Below, piece after piece: positions 9,313-17,830 of a stretch of DNA of 64,000 bases; position 1 is the first letter of the stretch; the number at the start of each line of letters is the position of its first letter. The position numbers were made by a program, and so were the translations under genes. Source of the DNA: Fusobacterium varium (GTDB taxonomy: Bacteria; Fusobacteriota; Fusobacteriia; Fusobacteriales; Fusobacteriaceae); contig JADYUE010000002.1 of assembly GCA_021531615.1 (NCBI GenBank), forward strand, positions 42,388-106,387, given 5' to 3'. The notes below the pieces were generated by a model. The model was not told the DNA's origin. It saw only the letters and a list, made by a program, of their open reading frames with translations, and made no database searches.

Positions 9313-10695
9313 TTATTTTTCTTTTGGATCATCAAATCCAACAACCATAACTAGAATAATTGGAACAACAATTGCTAAAATTGATCCTATTACCATTCCT
9401 ATAAATCCTTTAGTATCAGAAGGATTTATTGCATTTACTATTGTTAAAATTCCAGGAAGTCCAGCATAAGCATAATAAACTGTATTAAAGAAACTCATTA
9501 CTGCTGCTGATATAGCTCCACCTACACAAGCACAAATAAATGGTTTTTTCAAACGAAGTGTAACTCCATAAAGTGTTGGTTCTGTAATTCCAAATATTCC
9601 TGTAACACTTGCTGAAAGTGCAACTTTTTTAAGCTCTCTATTTTTTGATTTAATAAAGCAACCAATTGCTGCTCCTATTTGAGCTATAACTGCTAAAGTT
9701 TGGAATGCTTGGAAAGCATCATAACCATACATACTAAAGTTTGCCATAACTATTGGTGTTATTCCCCAGTGAACTCCAAATATTACAAATATCTCCCAAA
9801 GTCCTCCTATTAAAATTCCTCCTAAAAGAGGTGCTTTTTCCATCAATAGATTAAATCCAACTGCAACTGCTTCAGCTCCACCATTTGTAAGAGGTCCAAT
9901 AATTAAAATTGTAAGTGGAACCATAATTACCATACAGATAAATGGAACTAAAAGTGCTTTCATTATCTCTGGAATTCTCTTAGATAGAAAATGCTCTAAA
10001 TAAGAAAGAACTAATACAAGAAATAATGGTGGAAGAACTGATGAACCATAAGTTACTCCTGAAAGATTAAAGAAAAGAAAGTTTACTACTTCACCTTCTG
10101 TAATTCTCTTTGCAATCTCTACCCAAGTTGGATTTATAAGAGCTGCACAACATGTTACAGCTATAAATGTATTACATTTAAAATGTTTTGATGCAGTTAT
10201 TCCTATTAAGATTGGTAAAAATGCAAATGGTGTCCAAGAGATAAGACTTAAAATTTCATATGTTCCTGTTGTTGCAAATTGCGGCCAAAATATATTTATT
10301 AAAATCAATATCCCTTGTAATATTCCTGCTGCTGCAAGTATATAAATAAAAGGTGCAAATACTGCTGACATTGTTGCTATTATTCTATTTAATAGAGGTT
10401 GCTTTGTCTCTACTTCTTCTTCTAACATAGCTTCTACATTAAGATTTTTCATAACATTTTCATAAACTTCTCCAACATGAGTTCCTATAACTACTTGAAA
10501 TTGTCCTGAATTTTCTACAACAGTTATAACTCCTATAAGCTCTTGAACCTTTTCTTTTGCTCCCTCTGGAGTCTCTTTTAAAACTAAACGAAGTCTTGTT
10601 GCACAACGAGTAGCATTTAATATATTTTCTTTTCCTCCTACTTCACGAATAATATCTTTTGCAAGTTTTGGATAATCTCTTTTTACTTGAGCCAT
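9313..10695 (-). CDS. PTS beta-glucoside EIIBC component
   Basis: This inner-membrane permease imports and phosphorylates a beta-glucoside. The N-terminal EIIB domain (residues about 1-85) has the phosphorylated Cys31 in ATRCATRLR. The EIIC domain (about 100-450) has some ten membrane segments and the FGITEPTLYGV signature. At 460 aa it lacks the C-terminal EIIA domain found in BglF-type proteins; that domain is encoded by the last gene of the unit. GGAGGT lies before the ATG. The gene is promoter-proximal, and its upstream region has a 10-bp inverted repeat. Confidence 0.92.
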   Translation of the reverse strand: MAQVKRDYPKLAKDIIREVGGKENILNATRCATRLRLVLKETPEGAKEKVQELIGVITVVENSGQFQVVIGTHVGEVYENVMKNLNVEAMLEEEVETKQPLLNRIIATMSAVFAPFIYILAAAGILQGILILINIFWPQFATTGTYEILSLISWTPFAFLPILIGITASKHFKCNTFIAVTCCAALINPTWVEIAKRITEGEVVNFLFFNLSGVTYGSSVLPPLFLVLVLSYLEHFLSKRIPEIMKALLVPFICMVIMVPLTILIIGPLTNGGAEAVAVGFNLLMEKAPLLGGILIGGLWEIFVIFGVHWGITPIVMANFSMYGYDAFQAFQTLAVIAQIGAAIGCFIKSKNRELKKVALSASVTGIFGITEPTLYGVTLRLKKPFICACVGGAISAAVMSFFNTVYYAYAGLPGILTIVNAINPSDTKGFIGMVIGSILAIVVPIILVMVVGFDDPKEK

Positions 10696-10718
10696 TTTTT
10701 ACCTCCATATTTTACTTG

Positions 10719-10777
10719 AACTGTTTTATTATTTATTAAATCAACTATAGCATAGTTTATTTTATTTTAAAACAGTT
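10719..10777 (-). promoter_or_regulatory. Inverted-repeat operator candidate at the PTS promoter
   Basis: AACTGTTTTA (10719-10728) and TAAAACAGTT (10768-10777) are perfect 10-bp inverted copies, 49 bp centre to centre. They flank an AT-rich stretch with a TATGCT/TATAGT -10-like region on the minus strand. Binding by the neighbouring RpiR-type regulator is an inference. Confidence 0.5.
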
Positions 10778-10899
10778 GGAGCTGAAATAGGTTCGCCGTT
10801 TCAAAAAAACTTAAAATTTTATCTATTTTTTTGTTTCATTGTTTCAAAAAATAAAAAAGAAACAGAAATATTCTAAAATCTCCATTTCTTTTTCTTTTT

Positions 10900-11778
10900 T
10901 TATTTTATACATCCATAATTATCTTTCTTTAAAAGACCCCAAAGAGCTTTTTCCCCTATCTTATCATAAACCTTATTTAGATTTATATTTTTCTCATACT
11001 CCATTGAAAACTCTATTCCCCATAAAATATCTAAAATATATTTCACTGAACTATAAAAAGCTGGAAATAAAAACTCTTGAAAAGTTTTAGGAGCTGAAGC
11101 AAAGAGATACTCATCTGCTATTTCTGTAAGAGTACTATTCTTATTAGCAGTTATTACTAAAATCTTAGTTTTTCTCTCTTTTAAAATCTTTGCAATTTCA
11201 ACAAGACGTCCATTTTCTCCTGTATGACTTATAAAAATTGCAAAATGCTTTTCATCACTCATAAGAGCATTTATAGCCTGCATATTTGTAGCTGTATAGG
11301 TATTTGTTTTTTTTCTAGCATGAAAGTATTGACTACATCCATATTGTGTAAGATAATAATTTAGATCAAATGCATAAAAATCAACTGTTTCTGCCCTATG
11401 AATCTCCTTTGTTATTTTCTTTAATTTTTCAAAACTTAATCCTTCTGAAGTTTCTTCAATAGCTCTTTTTTGAATCTCTGTAACCTTTCTTACAATAGTT
11501 ACAACATTTTCAGTAGCAACTAATTCTATATTCTCATTATTTTTTTCCATTGAAAATTTCAATTCACTCATAAATTTAAATCTAAATTCAGGATATCCCT
11601 TATACCCTAATTTTCTACAAAATCTTGTTACAGATGCTGCACTAGTAAAAGTTGCTTTTCCTAATTCTCTTGCTGACATTCTTTCTATATCTTCAGGGTG
11701 TTCTAAAATATAATTTTTTATGTCTATTTCACTTGAAGTTCCATTTATAAAATTATTAAGTTCTTTTAATATTATCAT
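10900..11778 (-). CDS. RpiR/MurR-type transcriptional regulator
   Basis: This is a sugar-phosphate-responsive regulator. The N-terminal helix-turn-helix (about residues 20-65) has the RpiR family signature TFTSAASVTRFCRKLGYKGY followed by a phenylalanine-rich linker. The C-terminal SIS domain (about 105-275) would bind a phosphosugar; FISHTGENGRL is its characteristic loop. The ATG at 11778 is chosen because the upstream GTG (11787) lies inside the Shine-Dalgarno AGGTG. It is transcribed in the same direction as the PTS genes, 204 bp upstream of EIIBC. An A/T-rich hairpin region (TGTTTC/GAAACA, about 10838-10862) lies in between. The likely ligand is a beta-glucoside phosphate. Confidence 0.88.
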   Translation of the reverse strand: MIILKELNNFINGTSSEIDIKNYILEHPEDIERMSARELGKATFTSAASVTRFCRKLGYKGYPEFRFKFMSELKFSMEKNNENIELVATENVVTIVRKVTEIQKRAIEETSEGLSFEKLKKITKEIHRAETVDFYAFDLNYYLTQYGCSQYFHARKKTNTYTATNMQAINALMSDEKHFAIFISHTGENGRLVEIAKILKERKTKILVITANKNSTLTEIADEYLFASAPKTFQEFLFPAFYSSVKYILDILWGIEFSMEYEKNINLNKVYDKIGEKALWGLLKKDNYGCIK

Positions 11779-12033
11779 TTTTATCACCTACATAATAATT
11801 TTTTTTATTATACCATATAATTTAAATATTCAGAAAAATAAAGTTTTAAACTTCATTTTCTTTATTTTAGCAAAAATTTTTAAAAAGTTTTTATAGTTTG
11901 ACTTTGAATTGAAAAGCTTTAATGGAATACATCTGATGTTATACAAAACTTATTTGGAAGTACTTATAATATATCTAGAGAGCATACTATTTGAATTCTT
12001 ATGAAAAAATAAAATAAAGAATAAAATTATTTT

Positions 12034-12049
12034 TGACATATTCATGTCA
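12034..12049 (+). promoter_or_regulatory. Palindrome overlapping the macA -35 box
   Basis: The 16-bp sequence TGACAT-ATTC-ATGTCA is a perfect inverted repeat that shares five bases with the TTGACA hexamer. A repressor bound here would block RNA polymerase. The regulator is not identifiable in the window. Confidence 0.5.
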
Positions 12050-12055
12050 TAAAAA

Positions 12056-12091
12056 ATTATTAAAATGAAAAAAATTATTAAAATGAAAAAA
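12056..12091 (+). repeat. 18-bp tandem duplication in the macA leader
   Basis: Two perfect head-to-tail copies of ATTATTAAAATGAAAAAA span the expected -10 and transcription-start zone of macA. A change in copy number would change promoter spacing. Confidence 0.8.
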
Positions 12092-12113
12092 ATTTTAAGG
12101 AGATAAGTAAAAG

Positions 12114-13274
12114 ATGAAGAAGAAACACATAACAATTATTATTTGCAGTATTGTAATTTTATTTTTAGTTTTTAAACAAGTTTCAACTAAAAAGGAAAAA
12201 ACTATATTTTTAACTGATAATATAAAAAGAGGGAACATAGAACAGACTGTTATAGCTACTGGAACTATTAGAAGTAATAATAGGGTAGAAGTAGGAGCTC
12301 AAGTAAGTGGAAGAATAACAAAGTTAAATGTAGTTTTAGGACAAGAGGTAAAAAAAGGTGATCTTATAGCCACTATTGATTCTATGACACAGGAAAATGA
12401 TTTAGAAAAAGCAAAATCTCAGCTATCATCATATGAAAAGCAGTTAGAAAGTAAAAAGGTAAATTTAGAGGTAAAAAAATCAAAATACAATAGAGCAAGT
12501 AATCTATACAAAGTAAAATCTATCTCACAAGATGATTATGAAACAGCCAAACAGGAGTATGCAGATGCAAAAAGTGGAGTAAGTGAATTAGAAGAGTTAA
12601 TAAAACAAGCAAAGATAGAGGTAAAAATGGCTGAAACAGAGCTTTCATATACAATTATTACTTCTCCAATAGATGGAGTTGTAGTTTCAATTCCAATTTC
12701 AGAAGGTCAAACAGTAAATAGTAAACAAAATACGCCAACAATAGTACAAGTTGCAGATTTGAAGAAGATGCTGATAAAACCTGAGATATCAGAGGGAGAT
12801 ATAACTAAATTAAAAAAAGGACAAGAGGTAGAATTTACAATACTATCTTTACCAGAAAAAATCTATAAAGCTAAGATAGATTCTATTGATCCAGCAATGA
12901 CTACTTTAACAGATGATGAGTATGAAGAATCAGTAAGTGATACAGAGGCAGTTTATTACTATGCTAATGTTATAGTAGATAATATAGATAATAATTTGAG
13001 AATAGGAATGACAACTACCAATACAATAAAGGTAGCTGAAGCTAAAAATGTAATAGCTATTCCTACAACAGCTCTCTATAAAAAAGGGGATAAATATTAT
13101 GTAAAAACTTTAGGTGAAAAGGAAGTAGTTGAAGAAAAAGAGGTTAAAATTGGAATAAATGACGATATTAATACAGAGATAAAATCTGGGCTAAAAGAGG
13201 GAGAGAAACTGATTTTAAGTGAGATGAAAGCAGGAGAAGGAATAGTTAAATCAACTCGTTCACCAAGATTTTAA
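12114..13274 (+). CDS. macA: MacA-like efflux periplasmic adaptor
   Basis: This membrane-fusion protein of a MacAB-TolC tripartite exporter joins the inner-membrane ABC transporter to the outer-membrane channel. Residues about 5-25 form the N-terminal membrane anchor. A lipoyl-like half-motif (VEVGAQVSGRITKLNV, about 59-74) is followed by a long coiled-coil hairpin (about 95-180), the second lipoyl half (ITSPIDGVVVSIPISEGQTV), a beta-barrel and a membrane-proximal domain. At 386 aa it is typical. AAGGAG precedes the ATG, and macB follows 12 bases after the stop. Confidence 0.9.
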   Translation: MKKKHITIIICSIVILFLVFKQVSTKKEKTIFLTDNIKRGNIEQTVIATGTIRSNNRVEVGAQVSGRITKLNVVLGQEVKKGDLIATIDSMTQENDLEKAKSQLSSYEKQLESKKVNLEVKKSKYNRASNLYKVKSISQDDYETAKQEYADAKSGVSELEELIKQAKIEVKMAETELSYTIITSPIDGVVVSIPISEGQTVNSKQNTPTIVQVADLKKMLIKPEISEGDITKLKKGQEVEFTILSLPEKIYKAKIDSIDPAMTTLTDDEYEESVSDTEAVYYYANVIVDNIDNNLRIGMTTTNTIKVAEAKNVIAIPTTALYKKGDKYYVKTLGEKEVVEEKEVKIGINDDINTEIKSGLKEGEKLILSEMKAGEGIVKSTRSPRF

Positions 13275-13286
13275 GGAGGAAAAAAA

Positions 13287-15233
13287 TTGAATAAGATAAT
13301 AGAGATAGAAAATGTAAATAAATATTATGGTGAGGGAGAGAATAGAGTTCATATATTAAAAAATATCTCTTTTGAAATAAAAAAAGGGGAGTTTATTGCA
13401 ATAATAGGACAATCAGGTTCTGGGAAATCTACTTTAATGAATATATTAGGGTGTTTAGATAGAGTTACAGATGGCTCATATAAAATAGCTGGACGAGAGA
13501 TAAGTAGATTTTCTAAAGATGAGTTGTCAGAGCTAAGACAGCAAAAATTTGGTTTTATTTTTCAAAGATACAATCTTATTTCGACTTTAACAGCTCTTGA
13601 AAATGTAGCATTGCCAGCTATCTATGCTGGAGTTAGTGAAAAAGATAGAAATAGTAGAGCTGAAGAGCTTTTAATAAAGTTAGATTTAGGAAAGAGAACT
13701 AAAAATAAACCTAATCAATTATCTGGAGGGCAACAACAGAGAGTATCAATAGCTAGAGCTCTTATGAATGGAGGTGAGATAATTCTTGCTGATGAACCTA
13801 CTGGGGCATTGGATTCTAAAAGTGGTGAAAAAGTAATGGAGATATTAACTAATCTTCATAAAGAGGGGCATACAATTATCTTAGTAACCCACGATAAAAA
13901 TATAGCAAACTATGCTAATAGGATTATAGAGATTAAAGATGGAGAGATATATAATGATAGTACAAAAAAAGTTGAGAGAGAAGTTGAAATTATTGAAAAT
14001 TCAATTAAGAAGACAGATAATGTGAAAAAAAATATATTTTACTCTAAAGCTCAATTTTTAGAGTCTTTGAAAATGGCAACTAATGCTATAATTACCCATA
14101 AGATGAGATCTATGCTTACAATGTTAGGGATAATAATTGGTATAGTCTCAATAATATGTGTTGTTGCATTGGGAAATGGATCTCAACAAGAGATATTGAA
14201 TAACATAAACTCTTTAGGAACAAATACCTTAGATATTTATAATGGTAGAGGTAGAGGAGATAGAAATGCAGATAAAAATCTAAATATTAGAGATGCAGAT
14301 TTTTTAAGAAAACAGGTTTATGCAGAAAGTGTTACTCCTAATATCAATGGAAGTGGAACTCTTACATATGGAAATAAGGCTTATACAGCCTCTTTAAGAG
14401 GGGTAGGAGAGGAGTATTTTAATGTAAAGGGATTGAAAGTTGATTTAGGAAAACTATTTAATAGAGATGATGTTATAAATAATAATCAAGTTGTGGTAAT
14501 AGATGAAAATAGTAAGGATCAACTTTTTAATGGAAAAAATCCTATTGGAGAGATTTTAATATTTAATAAAAGACCATTGAAGATAATAGGAAGTGTAATA
14601 ACAAAAAATAATATGTCAATGAACAATAGTGATCTTGTTTTGTATACTCCTTATACAACTGCTATGAACAAAATAATAGGAGACAATCATATAAATTCAA
14701 TCACTATGAAGATAAAAGACAGTGTAGATATGCAAATAGCTGAAAAAGATGTAACAAATATTCTTACAATAAGACATAAGGCAAAGGATTTTTTTATAAT
14801 GAATGTGGATACATTGAAAAAAACTGTTGAAAGCACTACTAATACAATGAAATTGCTTATATCTTGTATAGCCTGTATCTCACTTGTAGTAGGGGGGATA
14901 GGAGTTATGAATATTATGTTAGTATCTGTTACTGAAAGAACAAGAGAGATTGGAATAAGAATGGCAATTGGTGCAAAACAGAGAAATATTTTACAACAAT
15001 TTTTAATTGAGGCAGTACTTATTTGCTTAATAGGAGGAGTTTTAGGAGTTGGAATTTCAGTAGGGTTTGGAATGATATTTAATACCTTTGTAAAAAATTT
15101 CACAATGATCTTTTCTATTTTCTCAATAGTTGCAGCAGTTTTATGCTCAACTATGATAGGCGTTATTTTTGGTTATATGCCAGCAAAAAATGCCTCAGAA
15201 CTTGATCCAATAAATGCTCTTTCAAGAGATTAA
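13287..15233 (+). CDS. macB: MacB-like ABC exporter (ATPase-permease fusion)
   Basis: This inner-membrane ABC transporter drives export of antibiotics, peptides or lipopeptides. The N-terminal ATPase (about 1-230) has Walker A GQSGSGKST, signature LSGGQQQR and Walker B ILADEPTGAL, with the switch histidine in LVTHD. The permease half has one membrane helix (about 270-295), a large MacB periplasmic domain (about 296-510) and three C-terminal helices including the FtsX-like TEREIGIRMAIGAK segment. A TTG start is used, with AAGGAGG at the right distance and no alternative ATG. At 648 aa it is full length. Confidence 0.92.
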   Translation: MNKIIEIENVNKYYGEGENRVHILKNISFEIKKGEFIAIIGQSGSGKSTLMNILGCLDRVTDGSYKIAGREISRFSKDELSELRQQKFGFIFQRYNLISTLTALENVALPAIYAGVSEKDRNSRAEELLIKLDLGKRTKNKPNQLSGGQQQRVSIARALMNGGEIILADEPTGALDSKSGEKVMEILTNLHKEGHTIILVTHDKNIANYANRIIEIKDGEIYNDSTKKVEREVEIIENSIKKTDNVKKNIFYSKAQFLESLKMATNAIITHKMRSMLTMLGIIIGIVSIICVVALGNGSQQEILNNINSLGTNTLDIYNGRGRGDRNADKNLNIRDADFLRKQVYAESVTPNINGSGTLTYGNKAYTASLRGVGEEYFNVKGLKVDLGKLFNRDDVINNNQVVVIDENSKDQLFNGKNPIGEILIFNKRPLKIIGSVITKNNMSMNNSDLVLYTPYTTAMNKIIGDNHINSITMKIKDSVDMQIAEKDVTNILTIRHKAKDFFIMNVDTLKKTVESTTNTMKLLISCIACISLVVGGIGVMNIMLVSVTERTREIGIRMAIGAKQRNILQQFLIEAVLICLIGGVLGVGISVGFGMIFNTFVKNFTMIFSIFSIVAAVLCSTMIGVIFGYMPAKNASELDPINALSRD

Positions 15234-15245
15234 TAAAGGAGAATT

Positions 15246-16607
15246 ATGAAGAAAAAAATTATTATATTAATAGCTTTAGGAGTTATCCTAGGAAGTTGTA
15301 GTAATCTAAAAAAAGATTATCAAAAGATAGATAGTGAGATAAAAACTTACAAGGAACTATCTAAAAATTATAATATTGATAGCAAATGGTGGGAAAGTTA
15401 TGGAGATGAACAATTAAATAATTTAATAGAATTGGGATTAAAGAATAACAGTGACTTAGCAAAGGCAGCTATAAATATTAATAAAGCTCTATATCAAGCT
15501 AAAATTATTGGAAGTGATTTAGTTCCAGAATTTAGTGGAAATTTAGGTTCAAGTGCTTCTAAAAATATAGAGAGTGGTGGAAATTCAAATATAGATCACT
15601 CTGGAAGTTTTAATATAAGTTATGAGGTTGATCTTTGGCAGAGATTAAGAGATATGAAAGATGCTCAAGAGTGGGAGTATAAAGCAACTATTGAAGATTA
15701 TGAAAAGACAAAATTAACTTTGATAAATAGTATAATTGATTCATATTTTTCTATAATCTATCTTGAAAATTATATAGAGATCAATAAAAGTATGAGTAAA
15801 AACTATTCAGACATAGAAAAAATAGTTGATAATAAATTGAGATATGGAACAGTAGATATTTTAGATAAAAAACAAGCTGAAAGAGAGGTAATTAGAAGTA
15901 ATAATACTCTTATCTCTTATGAGAAGGATAAAAAGGAACAAGAATCACTTTTGCGTAACCTTTTAAATCTCAAACCAGATGATGAGTTAAAAATAGAGTA
16001 TAAAGATATATTAAAAGTTAAAAATCTAGGAGTAAATTTAGATGTACCATTGAATGTAGTTGCTAGTCGTCCAGATATAAAAGCTTATGAGTACAGATTA
16101 AAAAATGCTTTTAAAGATGCAGTTGCCAGTGAGAAACAGCTTTATCCAAATATTACTATAAGTTCTGCTCTTAGTTCAAGTAGTGATAAATTTAATAACA
16201 TTTTAAAAACACCAGTAGCTTTAGGAAGTGTAAGTATAAATTTGCCATTTCTCAATTGGAATGAGATTAAATGGAATATAAAAATTAGTCGTGCTGAATA
16301 TGAAGAGGCAAAATTGAATTTTCAACAGGGGATAGTCACAGCTCTTAATGAGATAGATTATAACTATTTTTTATATGTTAAAGAGCAGGAAAATTATGTT
16401 AATCTAAAAAATATCAATGAATATGACAATGAAATTGCTATTAATTATGAAAGAAAATATGAAAATGGAAAGGTAGAACTTAGAGAGTGGTTATTAAGTC
16501 TCAATGATGAGGCATTATCAAGACTTAATATTATCAACTCTAAATACCAAATGATAAAAATAGAGAATACAATCTATCAAAGTATAGGTGGTATGGTTAA
16601 AAAATAA
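15246..16607 (+). CDS. TolC/NodT-type outer-membrane efflux lipoprotein
   Basis: This is the outer-membrane channel subunit of the tripartite pump. A lipoprotein signal peptide ends at the lipobox LGSC (Cys18). The remainder consists of two repeated halves rich in long coiled-coil helices, as in the OprM/NodT branch; NVVASRPDIKAYEYRL (about 270-285) is the family's conserved ASRPDI block. At 453 aa the length is normal. It begins 12 bases after macB, so macA-macB-tolC form one operon. No obvious terminator follows. Confidence 0.88.
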   Translation: MKKKIIILIALGVILGSCSNLKKDYQKIDSEIKTYKELSKNYNIDSKWWESYGDEQLNNLIELGLKNNSDLAKAAININKALYQAKIIGSDLVPEFSGNLGSSASKNIESGGNSNIDHSGSFNISYEVDLWQRLRDMKDAQEWEYKATIEDYEKTKLTLINSIIDSYFSIIYLENYIEINKSMSKNYSDIEKIVDNKLRYGTVDILDKKQAEREVIRSNNTLISYEKDKKEQESLLRNLLNLKPDDELKIEYKDILKVKNLGVNLDVPLNVVASRPDIKAYEYRLKNAFKDAVASEKQLYPNITISSALSSSSDKFNNILKTPVALGSVSINLPFLNWNEIKWNIKISRAEYEEAKLNFQQGIVTALNEIDYNYFLYVKEQENYVNLKNINEYDNEIAINYERKYENGKVELREWLLSLNDEALSRLNIINSKYQMIKIENTIYQSIGGMVKK

Positions 16608-16881
16608 TGAGAATATGAACTTATTTCTGTAAATTAGTACTTTCTACAATAAAATTTATTTTAAAGATTATTAATATACTAGTTAATTCAATATATTAAA
16701 TTATAGTAATGACTCAGCTATGTAGTTTTGCTGAAAATATTGAAGATTTTCATTTTGATATGAATAAATGTCATATTTTTTATATTGAAATAGAAAAAAA
16801 TTAACTATTTAAATAAAAAAATACAGACAAGTTCTTAGAAAATAAATTTTTATTAATCTAAAGTCTGGTCTGTATTTTTTA
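16608..16881. other. Gene-poor gap after the efflux operon
   Basis: Only short frames occur. A 31-codon plus-strand frame at 16709-16804 has no RBS. Near 16814-16877, AATACAGAC and GTCTGTATT arms enclose a loop of about 40 nt, with A-runs and T-runs outside. This is a possible terminator for either direction. Nothing else is recognised. Confidence 0.5.
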
Positions 16882-17232
16882 TTATTTAATTTTAAAAATT
16901 TCTTTTTTATATTTATAATAAGTTTCTCTCGACAATTTTAAAAGTGAAATTACTTCAGAATCCTTTAAATTCCCATTAAAGTGCCGAGATAGTTTTTCTA
17001 TTTGAACTTTCATTTCCTTCGATTTTTTAGTTTCAAAAGTTGTACCTTTTTTCATTCCTAAAACAATCCCTTGCTTTTTTCTTTCACTTAAAGCTTCCTT
17101 GGTTCTTTCTCTTAGGTCTTGAACTTCCTTTTCAAATTGATTAAAAGCTATTATAATCTGCTTTTCAGCAAGTTTTATAAGATATTCTCTAATTCCTTTT
17201 ATTATAGTATCATTTAAATCATTATTTTTCCT
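16882..17232 (-). pseudogene. C-terminal remnant of a serine recombinase (resolvase/invertase)
   Basis: Reading the minus strand from 17232 gives an uninterrupted frame of about 116 codons ending at TAA 16884-16882, but with no start codon or RBS. It resembles the C-terminal part of Pin/Hin-type serine recombinases: a helix with FEKEVQDLRERTKEAL followed by a glycine/lysine-rich linker and a helix-turn-helix (LKDSEVISLLKLSRETYYKY). An in-frame TAG at 17235-17233 precedes it, and a KNFIEEK-like continuation lies in another frame, so the N-terminal catalytic serine region is lost or scrambled. It sits 460 bp from tRNA-Leu, a usual target for integrative elements. This is probably a relic of a lost mobile element. 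Confidence 0.6.
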
Positions 17233-17640
17233 CTATAAAATTCTTAAATAAATGACCGTTAGATTTGATACTAAATTATGTAAAATAATTATTAAAATAA
17301 ATCAATTTTGATATTTTTTTAGTACAAGTTAAATTAAGTACTGTTATTAATTATCTGTATGAAAAAAATTTAGAAATAAAAAAGAAACAGGTAAATTATC
17401 AAAAATTGATAACAAAAGTAAGTTTCAGAATATTATCATTATTGCTAAAAGTTAAAAAATATTTTTTAATAAAAAAAACAATAAGAAGAAAACAGGAATC
17501 ATTTTAAAAATTTATACAATGATGAGTATTTAGATAATATTTGCATTGATTAATTAGGTAACTTTGTTAAATTAGATTATATGACGAAAAAATTTGAAAA
17601 AATTGTAATAAAATTAGAATATGAAAAGGTAACTTCCATA
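17233..17640. other. Decayed AT-rich stretch between recombinase remnant and tRNA-Leu
   Basis: No gene with an RBS is visible. A lysine-rich plus-strand frame of about 58 codons is open at about 17313-17507. It starts without a start codon or RBS and resembles no family I know. The region looks like eroded mobile-element DNA. Confidence 0.4.
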
Positions 17641-17654
17641 CTTTGAGACATATA

Positions 17655-17682
17655 AAAAAAGCTCTCAAATTTGAGAGCTTAA
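17655..17682 (-). terminator. Terminator of tRNA-Leu
   Basis: A perfect 22-nt palindrome, AAGCTCTCAAATTTGAGAGC-TT (17659-17680), is followed on the minus strand by a T-run. It lies 15 bp past the tRNA 3' end. Confidence 0.8.
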
Positions 17683-17694
17683 TAATCAAATAAG

Positions 17695-17781
17695 TGGTGC
17701 CTAGAAAGGGACTTGAACCCTTACTCCTTCATCAGGAAACGGATTTTGAGTCCGTCGCGTCTACCATTCCGCCACCCAGGC
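17695..17781 (-). tRNA. tRNA-Leu (anticodon CAA)
   Basis: The minus strand folds as a class II tRNA of 87 nt. The acceptor stem is GCCTGGG paired with TCTAGGC (two G-T pairs), with discriminator A and encoded CCA. The anticodon stem ACGGA/TCCGT encloses the loop CTCAAAA, giving anticodon CAA. A long variable arm (TTTCCTGATGAAGGAG) and the T-loop GGTTCAAGTCC are present. The gene is a single tRNA unit with its own promoter and terminator. Confidence 0.97.
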
Positions 17782-17795
17782 ACGTTTGCTATATA

Positions 17796-17824
17796 ATAAT
17801 ATAATATTTACCCCACTTTGTCAA
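17796..17824 (-). promoter_or_regulatory. Promoter of tRNA-Leu
   Basis: On the minus strand TTGACA (17824-17819) and TATTAT (17801-17796) are separated by 17 bp, with the tRNA starting 14 bp after the -10. Confidence 0.75.
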
Positions 17825-17830
17825 GCAAAA

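Larger units (their letters stand above)
11779..12113. other. Intergenic region between the RpiR regulator and macA
   Basis: No gene is apparent. The left part should hold the regulator's promoter on the minus strand. The right part has the macA promoter region: TTGACA at 12033-12038, a palindrome TGACAT-ATTC-ATGTCA at 12034-12049, and a perfect tandem duplication of an 18-bp unit (12056-12073 and 12074-12091) just before the macA RBS. Confidence 0.6.

Noticed and set aside
10839..11090. An 83-codon plus-strand frame between the PTS promoter and the RpiR regulator
   Set aside because: It overlaps the regulator gene on the opposite strand, has no RBS, and its composition is that of AT-rich antisense DNA.
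11950..12135. A 61-codon minus-strand frame upstream of macA
   Set aside because: It covers the macA promoter and start, is hydrophobic low-complexity sequence, and lacks an RBS.
14687..15103. A 138-codon antisense frame within macB
   Set aside because: It lies wholly inside the well-supported macB reading frame and has no RBS or family motif.
16709..16804. A 31-codon plus-strand frame starting with ATG
   Set aside because: No RBS, no recognisable family, and short enough to occur by chance in this gap.
17313..17507. A lysine-rich open frame of about 58 codons
   Set aside because: No start codon with an RBS and no family resemblance; the composition is what poly-A-rich DNA gives by chance.
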